From Megalopta genalis (lineage: Eukaryota; Arthropoda; Insecta; Hymenoptera; Halictidae): DNA of 64,000 nucleotides. Position 1 is the stretch's first letter, and every line of letters starts with the position of its first letter. The stretch spans positions 13,289,501 to 13,353,500 of the forward strand of contig NC_135019.1 of the NCBI RefSeq assembly GCF_051020955.1, in the 5' to 3' direction. Shown here in pieces: positions 47,021 to 56,845 of the stretch. The position numbers and the translations under genes were made by a program. The notes below the pieces were generated by a model. It was not told the origin of the DNA. It worked only from the letters and a program-made list of their open reading frames with translations, and did no database searches.

Positions 47021-47798
47021 TATATCTTCTTTTAACCCACTCTTTCCGAAGATATATCATTTCTTTTTTAATGACTTGTGTTACATTTTTAGCTTTATTT
47101 TCTATTACATTTACTTCTTTCGATATTTCAGTTGTCTTTGTTGCGACGGCAACACCGAAGGTCGAACATCCCTGGCCATCCCTTGAGCAATTAAGCAATA
47201 TACCTGCGACAGTAAAAAATGCATCCGAACGAAAATACCCTTCGACCCGACGAACGGAGAACACGCGCGACAGACTCGTAAATTCCATATTTCACAAAAC
47301 GGAAAAATTACAACCCGAACTTTCGAACAGTTTCCCACTCCTCATTTTAAGTTCCTTCCGACACACCCATCTCCAATCAAAAACGCTTCATTTCCTCCAT
47401 CAAAACCCACCATCCACCAATCAACAAAAAAACCGAGGTGACAAGCGGAAGGGCACCTAGAACGTTAGTCAGAACTGTTAGAACTCCCAGAACTGTTAGA
47501 ACTCCCAGAACTCGTAGAACTCTAAGAACGCAGATAAAACGCAAATAACGCATCGCTAAGACCATAGTTGTACTGTAATATTAAAGTGTACATAAAAGCA
47601 ACCAGCGACTTCGTTCAACTTAATTCCATTTGGAAACATCGCGTATATACAGTCTTTTTTATTCAAATTTAAAAGAATGTATCACTGTTTACCGGAATTA
47701 CCGGTGTTGCAGACTCGAATAATCGGTAAAAATATGAAAGAAACTTTCGCCATTTTTAACGGTATTACAACACCTAACACATATATCCACCACATTAA
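47021..47798. other. intergenic or intronic sequence with a short 18-bp repeat
   Basis: 47471-47529 holds about three units of AGAACTGTTAGAACTCCC. Otherwise unique. Frames here have no domain. Confidence 0.5.
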
Positions 47799-48081
47799 CC
47801 CGAGAAAGATAACCTACGTCGCAGAGGCGCCTGCGAAGACTGTTGATTTTTGTTAATTTTTCATAGAGGTCTAGTGATTTAAGTTTAAAATTACTTAAAA
47901 TATAAAAAAAATATAATATAAATGCATTTTATTTTTACAATAATGCCAAACCTTTGAAATGACTAGATTAACTTAAATAAATATCCATTGTTAGTATAAA
48001 ATTGACGCCTTAGAAAAGCATGCGCCTCTGAAGCGTATGGTTATCTTTTACGTACGTTGTCATATGGTTATCTTTCTAGGG
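47799..48081. mobile_element. 283-bp piggyBac-type MITE with canonical-like ends
   Basis: TTAA (47795-47798), then CCCGAGAAAGATAACC; the right end, inverted, reads CCCTAGAAAGATAACC, then TTAA (48082-48085). A second inverted motif, AGAGGCGCMTGC, lies close to the left end but about 40 bp further in at the right end. The right arm also has ACGTACGTAAAAGATAACC. This layout and the CCCTAGAAAGATA end closely resemble the classic moth piggyBac ends. The interior is AT-rich with no coding. Confidence 0.9.
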
Positions 48082-48085
48082 TTAA

Positions 48086-49379
48086 GTTTGTCATTTGGTG
48101 TTTTCAAAAATTTGTTAACTTCAGAATCGTAATCGGCGACCCCGAGAACCCCGAAACACTGATTTCTGATTAAATCGAGAGACGTTTTGTGCGGTTTTAA
48201 CCGCGATCTCGCCGTTTGGGAACACCGTGCGCCGTGACGAACAGAGGACAGAATTTCCTGAAAGGTTTCGCAAACTCTAATCTGCCCTTAAGGCGTCGGA
48301 ACGGAATTTCTTAAAGCGTACCATAAACTAAGCTCCGCGCGGTAAGCGGATAAGTATATGCGGTTCCAAGTCGGAACTTTTAACGAGAGTCACGGTAACG
48401 CTTTAAAGCCCGTTATGGCTAAACACCAAACGTAAACGAACTTCCCGTTACGCCGCGACCGAAGGAACCACCCCCGAATCGCGGAATTTCGAAATACCTC
48501 CGTCGAAAAAAATGAAACGCCCGCGGCGTTTTTCATCGGCGGTGTTGCTGTTTAAACATTGCTGCCGGCTACGCCGGATAAGCAAACAGAACTGTAACGC
48601 GCAAATACACAGCCACCGGCTGCGCAAACAACAACGACATTCTTTTTCGCACAGCAGGAGAAAACCGCGCGCGAGCGCGCGCGCACGGTATCAAACTGCG
48701 AGGATTCTATTACCGTTATCGATATATGCGCAACAATATTTGTCTTCTGTGTTTCCGGCTTTGCTAAAAGAAAGAAAGGAACGCGCAGAGACGCCGACGC
48801 AAGGAATGTTGCGAACCGAACACCTGGAATAGAGTGGTTGATTGCGAAAACAATCCGTGGTCTGCCGTGTTCCGAACACCCTGATCCGAACGATTGTTTC
48901 TCCTTGCGTGGAGAAGTCGTTTTTGATCGCGGCAGTTATTTCCTTAGCCGATTAATAGGAGAGGGGGGAATGAATTCCAAAGCTCTAGTATGTCGATGCG
49001 ATTTATTTCCCGCGAATACCTAATCCGTCCGAGACTTGTTGCGTCTTACGGACACTGCCTGGAACAGAATTAAACCGAAGAAAAATGGAGGAAACGAGGT
49101 GGCAGGTTGTTGGACTGGAAAGAGACTGGCTTCGTTTTTTTTTACCTCTCGCGGCTTCGTTACTTGGTGTTACGAGAAAAGTATCAAGGCTATCGTGCTT
49201 GACCGAGGATTGTGTGTCGTTTTGGGATTTTGCTTGTCGCGGACTTGTCAATGCCTCTCTCACTACGGTCTTCCGCTAGGCATTGCAATTATCGGCACAT
49301 AATTGGTAAATGGCCGTAGTTCCTTTCATATTTTTACCTTTGAGCTTGTCAAAATTGGATAACTGGCATAATTGAAATA
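48086..49379. other. CpG-rich patch
   Basis: CG-rich from 48130 to 49280, including a (GC)n run near 48665-48690. Frames on both strands have no domain. No exon supported. Confidence 0.45.
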
Positions 49380-49600
49380 AATATTATATATAATATTATA
49401 TATAATATATATTTTAATATATTATAATTATTAATATTATTATTATAATAATATATATAATATATATTTTAATATATTATAATTATTAATATTATTATTA
49501 TAATAATATATATAATTATTATAATAATTATATATTATTATAATTATTAATATTATATATTTCATATAATATAATATAATTATATTATATATAATAATTG
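49380..49600. repeat. AT-rich repeat with an internal tandem duplication
   Basis: TATATTTTAATATATTATAA followed by TTATTAATATTATTATTATA occurs twice in tandem (about 49405-49455 and 49461-49511), within AT dinucleotide-like sequence. Confidence 0.8.
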
Positions 49601-50696
49601 AAATAAGTTTAGGACACGTTTAACGTTGATATGGATATTTAATTATACATATATGAAAGACACATAAAAGGACATAAACGTAAATAACCGGGTCGTATCC
49701 CAGCTAGGCGGCTAATCACGACATGAGCTTGATGAAGAGTGTCTCCTCGTCCACTCGGTCGAACGCATATCGATCGATAAAACAAAAAAGGCCAGTGAAC
49801 CCTGAACGCGTTTTGTTTCAAACCTGAACATCCCGGTAGTCGATATTAGCGATATTAGAACGCTTATTTTCTCGTGACAAAACCGTTATTATTTCACAGT
49901 GATACCATTCTTAGATATCGGTAATTCCAATAAACGGTACTAAATTCTTTTGAAGGCTACAGACGCGGATAAGGAAGCGGATGTTGCCTTCGAGCCGAAT
50001 TATGCGCATCAAACGTACCGTGTAAAATTTCGATCGGATATCTCGATCGGGATGTAAGTTATGGGATAAGATCGAAAAATCAGTTTTTGATCTATTCTCT
50101 CTAATTATTGGTGTTTAGAAATTTGAAGACAAATCTGAGACATGTCAAGCATCAAAATACATACTCTACAATACGTTTCAGATTTTTAAATTGAAAATTC
50201 TGCTTGCAAAAGCTGAAGAATCTCAAAATGATCGAAAAAATGCAGATTTCATGTGAAAAGTCTAGAGGTTATATTTTTACGGTATCGATATATTGTTGTA
50301 ATAGTCGTTCGTGAATTTTTTCAGATTTTTCAATTTGGAGCGTCATAGTTGAAAAAGACATAAAAACTGATTTTTTCGACGTTTCTATCGAGAAAAACCT
50401 AAGCTAACCTTATTATATTAATTTCGAAAGGATGTCAGTTTGAAATAAACTGAACTCAGATATGTCCTTTCATTCTCAGATAAAAAAGAAATGGTAAAAA
50501 ACGCGAATCTTCTATTTTCTTACAGTTCCAACTAATTACAATTAAAAAAAAAAGAGTTTGTTATACATTGTCCGGTAAACTAGTTCTTCTAATATCTCTG
50601 AAACGTTCGAATCGTGTGGTCCAGTTTAAAAAAAGCTATCGCGTTTCAAAAGGCATTTGCCGTGGAAATATCATTTTCATTTTTAATTGTTTGCCA
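49601..50696. other. unique sequence with a small GC-richer island
   Basis: 49,685-49,815 is GC-richer than its flanks; its minus-strand frame (49639-49821) includes GRGDTLHQAHVVISRLAGIR. I do not recognise it. The rest is AT-rich with no feature. Confidence 0.4.
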
Positions 50697-51285
50697 CGAT
50701 TCGAAGGCAATTCGGAGGTCATATGACACGATTCGAAGGCAATTCGGAGGGCACATGCCTCGATTCGAAGACAATTCGGAGGCCACGTGACACGATTCGA
50801 AGGCAATTCGAAAGCCACATGGCACAATTCGAAGACAATTCGAAAGCCACATGCTACTATTCGAAGGCAATTCGGAAGCCACATACTACTATTCGAAGGC
50901 AATTCGGAGGCCACATGTCACGATTCGAAGGCAATTCAGAGGCCACATGCCACTATTCGAAGGCAATTCGGAAGCCACATGTCACGATTCGAAGGCAATT
51001 CGGAGGCCACATGCCACGATTCGAAGGCAATTCGAAGGCCGCATGGCACGATTCGAAGACAATTCGAAAGCCACATGGCACAATTCGAAGACAATTCGAA
51101 AGCCACATGCTACTATTCGAAGGCAATTCGGAAGCCACATGCCACGATTCGAAGGCAATTCGGAGGCCACATGCCACGATTCGAAGGCAATTCGAAGGCC
51201 GCATGGCACGATTCGAAGACAATTCGAAAGCCACATGCTACTATTCGAAGGCAATTCGGAGGTCACATGCCACGATTCGATGTAG
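50697..51285. repeat. 32-bp minisatellite, 18 exact-length units
   Basis: Units start every 32 bp from 50697 to 51241 with a partial unit at 51273 and no insertion or deletion. Consensus is CGATTCGAAGGCAATTCGG plus AGGCCACATGCCA. Each unit carries the palindrome TTCGAA. Units 10-14 and 15-18 repeat the same order of variants, so blocks of several units were duplicated. All three plus frames and two minus frames stay open only because the unit lacks stops. The array ends in the same tail as the copy at 18380-18602. Confidence 0.95.
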
Positions 51286-52567
51286 CAATAAATTACATAA
51301 GCGTAGGACTAGCACAAGGAAATTCACAGCAATCGTATCGAGCGATTTAATTCATCATATATCGTATATCGCGATATTTCTATTAAATGCATATATTACC
51401 GTGTGAAAGAAGTCTTAGAGCGACCACGTCTAAATGCGGATAATTCATCTTTAATTATCTCCGTTGGCTAGCCGTTTCGGGACGCAAGCGGAAGCGACCG
51501 CGATCTTGTCGTGTCGCGTAAACAGAAATAATTAAAAGTCAGCTGGTTGAGCGCGATGCTTTCGCGGCACGTTAAAATTCAAGCACGTACTCCGACGCAG
51601 CATGGTCGGCCGCCGTCGAATTCGCGGATTTACGCGAATGAAGAGATTTTAATTGCGAAATGCTGGACAACCCCACGCGCGATGCCTCTAGAAATATCGC
51701 CGGCTAATTCCCGACAGTGACGTGGCCACGGATCTCGAGAAAATAAATGCGACTGTCTCGCAATTATTTGAGACTCGAAACGTGGGAATCCGGGGCTATC
51801 GACATTTCGAACCCCTTTCTGTCAAATTTTCTTCACGATTGCAACGTCAACTAATTTTAAACTAACCGCGCTGATCAAAATTAAGAACGATTACTAATAA
51901 AACAATATAAATGATCTGAAACTTTGGTTAGTTAGTTTGCATAATGAAACAAAGTGTTTCAAATTGCTTGGATTTTATCAAATTAAAAGAATTCAATTAA
52001 AATTGTTTGCCAAAATTATTCTTTCTTGCGACTAAATAAAACACAACGCAGGAACTATAATGTGTTGGATAAGTATTATTTTCAAGACGTATAAATTATT
52101 TACAATGGTCACAGACATTATTTCTAGTGTCATAACCAGCACGTTCGCAGCAGCGCGCCCGCATTTCACGTATGAAGCACCGCAACCATTCCTCTCTTCT
52201 TTTTTGTCATCAGTGTAATTTACATGACAGGAAAGCCATTCTTCACATTTGCAGGTTTTCCTGGAGTTCGAAAAATCGGTTCTATTTCATTTGCTTCTAA
52301 ATCATATTCTAAATTATCTTCATGTTCAATACACATATCTCTATTTCGCGTTAGCAACATTGCATCGAAAACCCACTTCGCGTTCTCAAAATATTTGCAA
52401 GATTCACGCGAGATCATAGAATTAATATGCAAATGTATAGATCAAATAATTTACTCCAAAATTTAACCATATTTCAATTAAAATTTCAGCGATTAAATAA
52501 CCGATTGAAAATGCAACTTTTTTAAAACTGGAGTAAATGACTTGAATCCTTCTTAATTATTAAAGGG
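51286..52567. other. repeat tail, CpG-rich patch and an unexplained coding-like fragment
   Basis: 51286-51335 is the tail shared with 18550-18602. 51410-51840 is CpG-rich. On the minus strand, 52432-52220 is open (DNLEYDLEANEIEPIFRTPG), and a shifted frame just beyond reads CKCEEWLSCHVNY with further Cys residues. It might be a decayed transposon protein; I cannot assign a family. Confidence 0.35.
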
Positions 52568-52894
52568 ATTGGTTTACCGTACAATGACTAAAATACTTCT
52601 TTTCTTTTTTCAATTTTGCCAATGCTGGAAAAGAAAAAAGAGGAAAAGAACTCCCGTTTTTAACTATTTTATCCGAACTTGGAACCAAAGTTTAAAAAAT
52701 GCGTCCCGTAAATCTCCGTAACTTATATGCATACTGAAAAGTTCTTTGAAGTTGGTTGACGCATAGTCGTGCTATATGCAATGAAAGATATAAAATTACG
52801 TGTTTTTGGTTGAAATTCATGAAAAACTGCGGTTTTCAGCATGCATATAAATAACCGAGATTTACATATTTTAGTCATTGTACCAGTAAACTAG
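52568..52894. mobile_element. 327-bp hairpin element related to the one at 13.2 kb
   Basis: Ends GGTTTACCGTACAATGACTA and, inverted, TAGTTTACTGGTACAATGAC. Inner arms pair through TAAATCTCCGTAACTTATAT and its diverged inverse. Part of the interior (TTTAAAAAATGCG, GTAAATCTC, TATGCAT) matches the hairpin element at 13184-13847. Confidence 0.6.
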
Positions 52895-53426
52895 ACCATT
52901 TGAAATTTCACTAAAATTCAAGTCTTTTAGTTCAGTTTTAAAAGAGGTATTGCATTTTAATAGGTAATAGTTCCAATTATTTGTTGCCAAGTATTATTAA
53001 CATATAATATAACTGGTTAATATATGCTGTTATAAATCGAATAATGTCAACACCCTCCTTTTAGATCTTACCGTATTTCAAATTACCAATTGTATTAAAG
53101 ATAATGCTGCTTTCAACATCGCTAAAATAGTACTTATAACGAGCACAATCGAATCATGATACACTCATGCACGAAAGTATTCGAACGCTTACGTTTCTAA
53201 CATTCAATTAATAAAATTCAATTCAATTAATAAACTGAAGTATTTGATATAATATAACACATATAACAAGGGATGGGTCTTAAGACTGCGTAAGCGAAAT
53301 TAGAAAATAATTCAACAATATATAGCGTTTTTACAGTACATTAATTGTAAACACGTACCAGAAATGGCTCACAAAAGTATTCGAACGAAACAATTAACAA
53401 TTATTTAAATTGAACAACTAAAGGTT

Positions 53427-54655
53427 TTAATAGGAAGTTGATCCACCTTTTGCTTTAATAACAGCCCTAAGTCTGTTTTCCATTGAGTGGAAAATATTTC
53501 AAATAATATTTCAATAATATTTCGTTTTAACACTTCTTTCGAAGTAATAACCGTATTACTTAATCATCTTTCTACTTCATCTCATAAATGTTCAATGGGG
53601 TTTAAATCGGGACTTTGCGGTGGATGTGGCACCACGTGTGGAACATTATATAATACCCATTCTTTGACTATTTTAGCGGTATGCTTCGGATCATTGTCAG
53701 ACTGAAACCAATAATCCCAATAATACCAATAAACCAATAATAAACCCTAGGTAAATTCAATTTTGATACACTGCTTTCTAAATTTTCTTGCAAAATTTTT
53801 AAGTATTTCGTTTTATCCATTATCACATCGATGAACACAAGGTTTCCCACTCCACTAGATGCCATGCAGCCCCAAACTATTTGGGTTGGCAACTAAGTAA
53901 TTAGTTGCTCTAATTATAGATGTCTCTGACTCCCATTTTTATGATATCCGTAAATGTTATATTATAAAATTATTATTATTATTATGTTATTTTTTATTAT
54001 CCGTGAATGTTAGCAACTGGACAAATTTAATGCAGCGGTCAAGGAAAAGCGACCAGAATTGGTCGATCGTAAAGGTGTCATTTTCCACCAGGACAATGCT
54101 AGGCCGCACACGTCTTTGTCCACTCGGCAAAAATTGATGGATATTGCTTGGGAATTGATGTTACACCCATCATATAGTCCCGATCTCGCGCCATCGGATT
54201 ACCACTTATTTCGATCCCTGGACAACTCCCTTCGTGGTAAAACTTTTAACGATGATGACGCTGTAAAATCTCACTTAACTCAGTTTTTGGCCGAAAAGGA
54301 TCAGACTTTCTACGAGCGTGGAATTTTCAAGTTGTCAGAGAGATGGCGAAAGGTCATCGAACAAAATGGAAAATACATTACAGATTAAACTTCATTCCAA
54401 GTAAAAACAAAATTTTTTATTTCATTGAACAAATCGGCAATTACTTAGTTGCCAACCCAATAATACAGATCCATCATTATGTTTTATAGTCGGTCGTAGA
54501 TTTCGCGGTTCTAATTCTGTGTCCATTTTCCTCCACCGCTTTTGACGTCCACCGCTACCAAAAACGTTAAATTTACTCTCTTCAGAGAATAATACTTTGT
54601 CTCAGAATGAATTATTTTCGTAAATAAATTTTTCGGCGAATTTTAAACGTCCAAT
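53427..54655 (-). pseudogene. Tc1-like (DD34E) transposase relic
   Basis: Minus-strand coding runs KNKIGRLKFAEKFIYENN, KVLFSEESKFNVFGSGG (first catalytic Asp replaced by Glu), then after the mariner insert VWGCMASSGVGNLVFID, SDNDPKHTAKIVKEW, PQSPDLNPIEHL and finally RLRAVIKAKGGSTSY before a stop at 53427. Second and third acidic residues are 34 apart. Three Trp codons have become TGA (at NSFWD, HLWDE and ERWL positions), a TTATTGG-type expansion lies just before the second Asp, and a frameshift precedes the C-terminus. The DNA-binding region is missing. Not functional. Confidence 0.9.
53881..54460 (+). mobile_element. internally deleted mariner, family A copy 3
   Basis: Ends and deletion as in copy 1; TA flanks (an extra T at the left). 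The C-terminal frame is open to 54388 (DRKGVIFHQDNARPH ... QNGKYITD). It carries the shared TAG upstream of LDKF. Inserted in the opposite orientation within a Tc1-like transposase relic. Confidence 0.93.
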
Positions 54656-54737
54656 TTTATTTTTCTTGCTAATAAATGACTTTAATCAATTGACTGTTAG
54701 AAACGGTAAGCGTTCCGAATACTTTCGTGTATGAGTG

Positions 54738-55850
54738 TATATACTGTATACTATGCAGCCTGGGAGGGGGCAGACGATGTTGTTACACGATCGACCGAAG
54801 CTTCGCAAGCGTTAATGTTCGAGCGAAAATATTTTCGCAAGCGTGTCCGCGTCAAACGAGAGAGCGTAAAAATAAAACAAACAAAAAACAAAAAAAAAAA
54901 AAGAAAAAAAGAAGGAAACGTGAGGCTAAAATTGTATCAGTATAATGCGACTTTCCGGATTGAAATGCGAGAGCGATCGTTACACGGTGGAATATCAACG
55001 CTGAAATGGGATACGTTCCACAGATTTGACCGTTGCTCGCGTTCCTTTGAACATCAAGGCTTTTAAGCGCAGCGTATCAAAACGTCACAAAAAAAAGACA
55101 ATAGCCTGTCGACAAAGGTGCGCTTTAATTGTTGAAAATGGTGCGCATCTGGCCCTGTCGGGCACAACCGGTCCTGTTTCGGCTCGCGTAAAAAAAAAAA
55201 TCGCGCGTTACAAAATCGAGTCTGGGTCTCGGAGAGCTTGCGGATTCAGGCAAACATGACGACGACCATATTTGCCACGGCGCGGCGCGACGGAAGATTG
55301 CAGTATCGACACGGTGTGCCGTTGCGCGCCAATAAAACTCCTGTTAGTATTTCTAATATTCCGACGGCGTGCGTGCATTCTGTATTTCATTCCGGCTGCC
55401 AGTGTTCACTGTTAACACGGCAAGTAATGAAACTATTACCGCGAGTACGCCCGCGTGAAATTGCTATCGAAAATCGGTTCTGCCGCGTACACGGCCCCGG
55501 AAAATGAGAAACTTTTTCGGAGGTTGCTGGAAGACAAGCAGCGCGCGTTTACTACGGGGCCATTCCATGCGAAATCGGGCGCTTTTTGGAATAGGGGAGA
55601 TCGAAGCGACATTCTAATTAATTTGTTCGTTGGCTGACCAAATTCTGTGCCTTTCGTTCGTTTTTTTCGGGCATGAAATGAACTCTATATTTATTTTGTT
55701 TAAATTTTTTCTACTTTTCTATTTTCTTTAGTTTCGAATTAAAAAGGTCGAAAAATGCAAAGTTAATTATAAAATCGAACCGAAAACGAACCAAAGGCAC
55801 GGCACACACACACACACACACACAATTGGTCACACCAGTTATCATTATAG
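54738..55850. other. unique sequence, partly CpG-rich
   Basis: A-rich run at 54886-54915 and a (CA)n microsatellite at 55804-55825. 54,960-55,640 is CpG-rich. No exon recognised. Confidence 0.45.
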
Positions 55851-56428
55851 AGGGTGTAACCGGATAAGATAGTCAAATGTGCCTGCTAAATAAATTTATT
55901 TTTGTTTAAAAAATAAACCTTCTCGCCCAAGTTTCAAGTCAATATCTCTACTACAAGAGTAGTTGTAAGGTTACACATCGAATTAACAAATTATGCTCTA
56001 TTTCTTCTGTTCTGCTCAACAAAAAGTTATGAAAAAATTCACGATTTTCTTTTCGAAAATTTTTCAAAATTTACTGTTACAAACTCAATTTTTTTAGAAA
56101 TCCGGAAACTTAAAGATGTCAATTTTATATTGTAGCTATCAAAGTACATTAATAGTTTTACAATGGCAGTGTATTATTATGGTTAAATAATAATTCGGAT
56201 TTTCAGAAAGGGCACAGTTGGTAATTAAAATTGGAAACCACCGAAAATTCGGGAAAAATGCATTGTTTAAATTGAGGATGTTGAAATGCCAGTTTTATAT
56301 CAATTTATTGTTATTTATTATTATTATTATTTTTTAGATTTCTTTAAATAATGACCTTTTTTATGGTCGAAACAAAAATTAATTTGGTTAGAGGGTACAC
56401 GTTCGACCAACTTATCTGGTTACACCCT
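55851..56428. mobile_element. 578-bp element with AGGGTGTAACC ends
   Basis: Left end AGGGTGTAACCGGATAAGAT; right end inverted AGGGTGTAACCAGATAAGTT. The match covers about 20 bp with few differences. The AT-rich interior has no coding. A target duplication is not clear. Confidence 0.65.
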
Positions 56429-56538
56429 TTTGAATATATGATGCAAAACTACTGTTCCAACATATATGTAGATTGTTATTTTAAATTATACAATGTCCAA
56501 TTTAGACAGATACGTGTCAAACTTTTTAATTTGCAATG

Positions 56539-56825
56539 ATTCAAATTATAAAGATACATTTGCGAAGAACTTATTCGTTAGACGCGTTCGATAGACATAC
56601 AATACGATTTAAATCGCTAAAAATGTGAATAAATCTATGCTTATCATTTTTCCGAAGCAACATAAAATAGTTGCTGTTAGTGATTAAAATTATAAACATA
56701 CATTTGTGAAGAACTTATTCGTTAGACGCGTTCGATAGACATATGATACGATTTAAATCGCTAAAAGTGTGAATAAATCTTTGCTTGTCATTTTTCCGAA
56801 GTAACATAAAATAGTTGCTGTTAGT
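56539..56825. repeat. 143-bp tandem duplication
   Basis: 56539-56681 and 56682-56825 align throughout, with GAAGAACTTATTCGTTAGAC, GCGTTCGATAGACATA and ATAAAATAGTTGCTGTTAGT in both. About ten differences. A lone TTAA-type end (CTAGATTTATGGAGCAC, minus strand) adjoins the right side. Confidence 0.88.
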
Positions 56826-56845
56826 GCTCCATAAATCTAGCGTTA

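Larger units (their letters stand above)
53162..54737 (-). mobile_element. Tc1-like element with a mariner inserted
   Basis: Ends CACTCATGCACGAAAGTATTC and inverse CACTCATACACGAAAGTATTC pair over about 40 bp, with TA on both sides. A second direct copy of the motif (CACAAAAGTATTCGAACG) lies about 205 bp in from the left end, recalling the IR/DR layout of some Tc1-like elements. The transposase is on the minus strand and truncated at its N-terminus. A family A mariner (53881-54460) splits it. Confidence 0.9.

Noticed and set aside
49639..49821. GC-richer island that might be a tRNA-derived or other RNA gene
   Set aside because: I could not fold a cloverleaf or find internal promoter boxes; kept only as an unexplained stretch.
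50687..51406. A 239-codon plus-strand frame and several overlapping frames
   Set aside because: The 32-bp unit is stop-free in five of the frames. The repeated peptide has no domain and the array length is not a multiple of three per unit.
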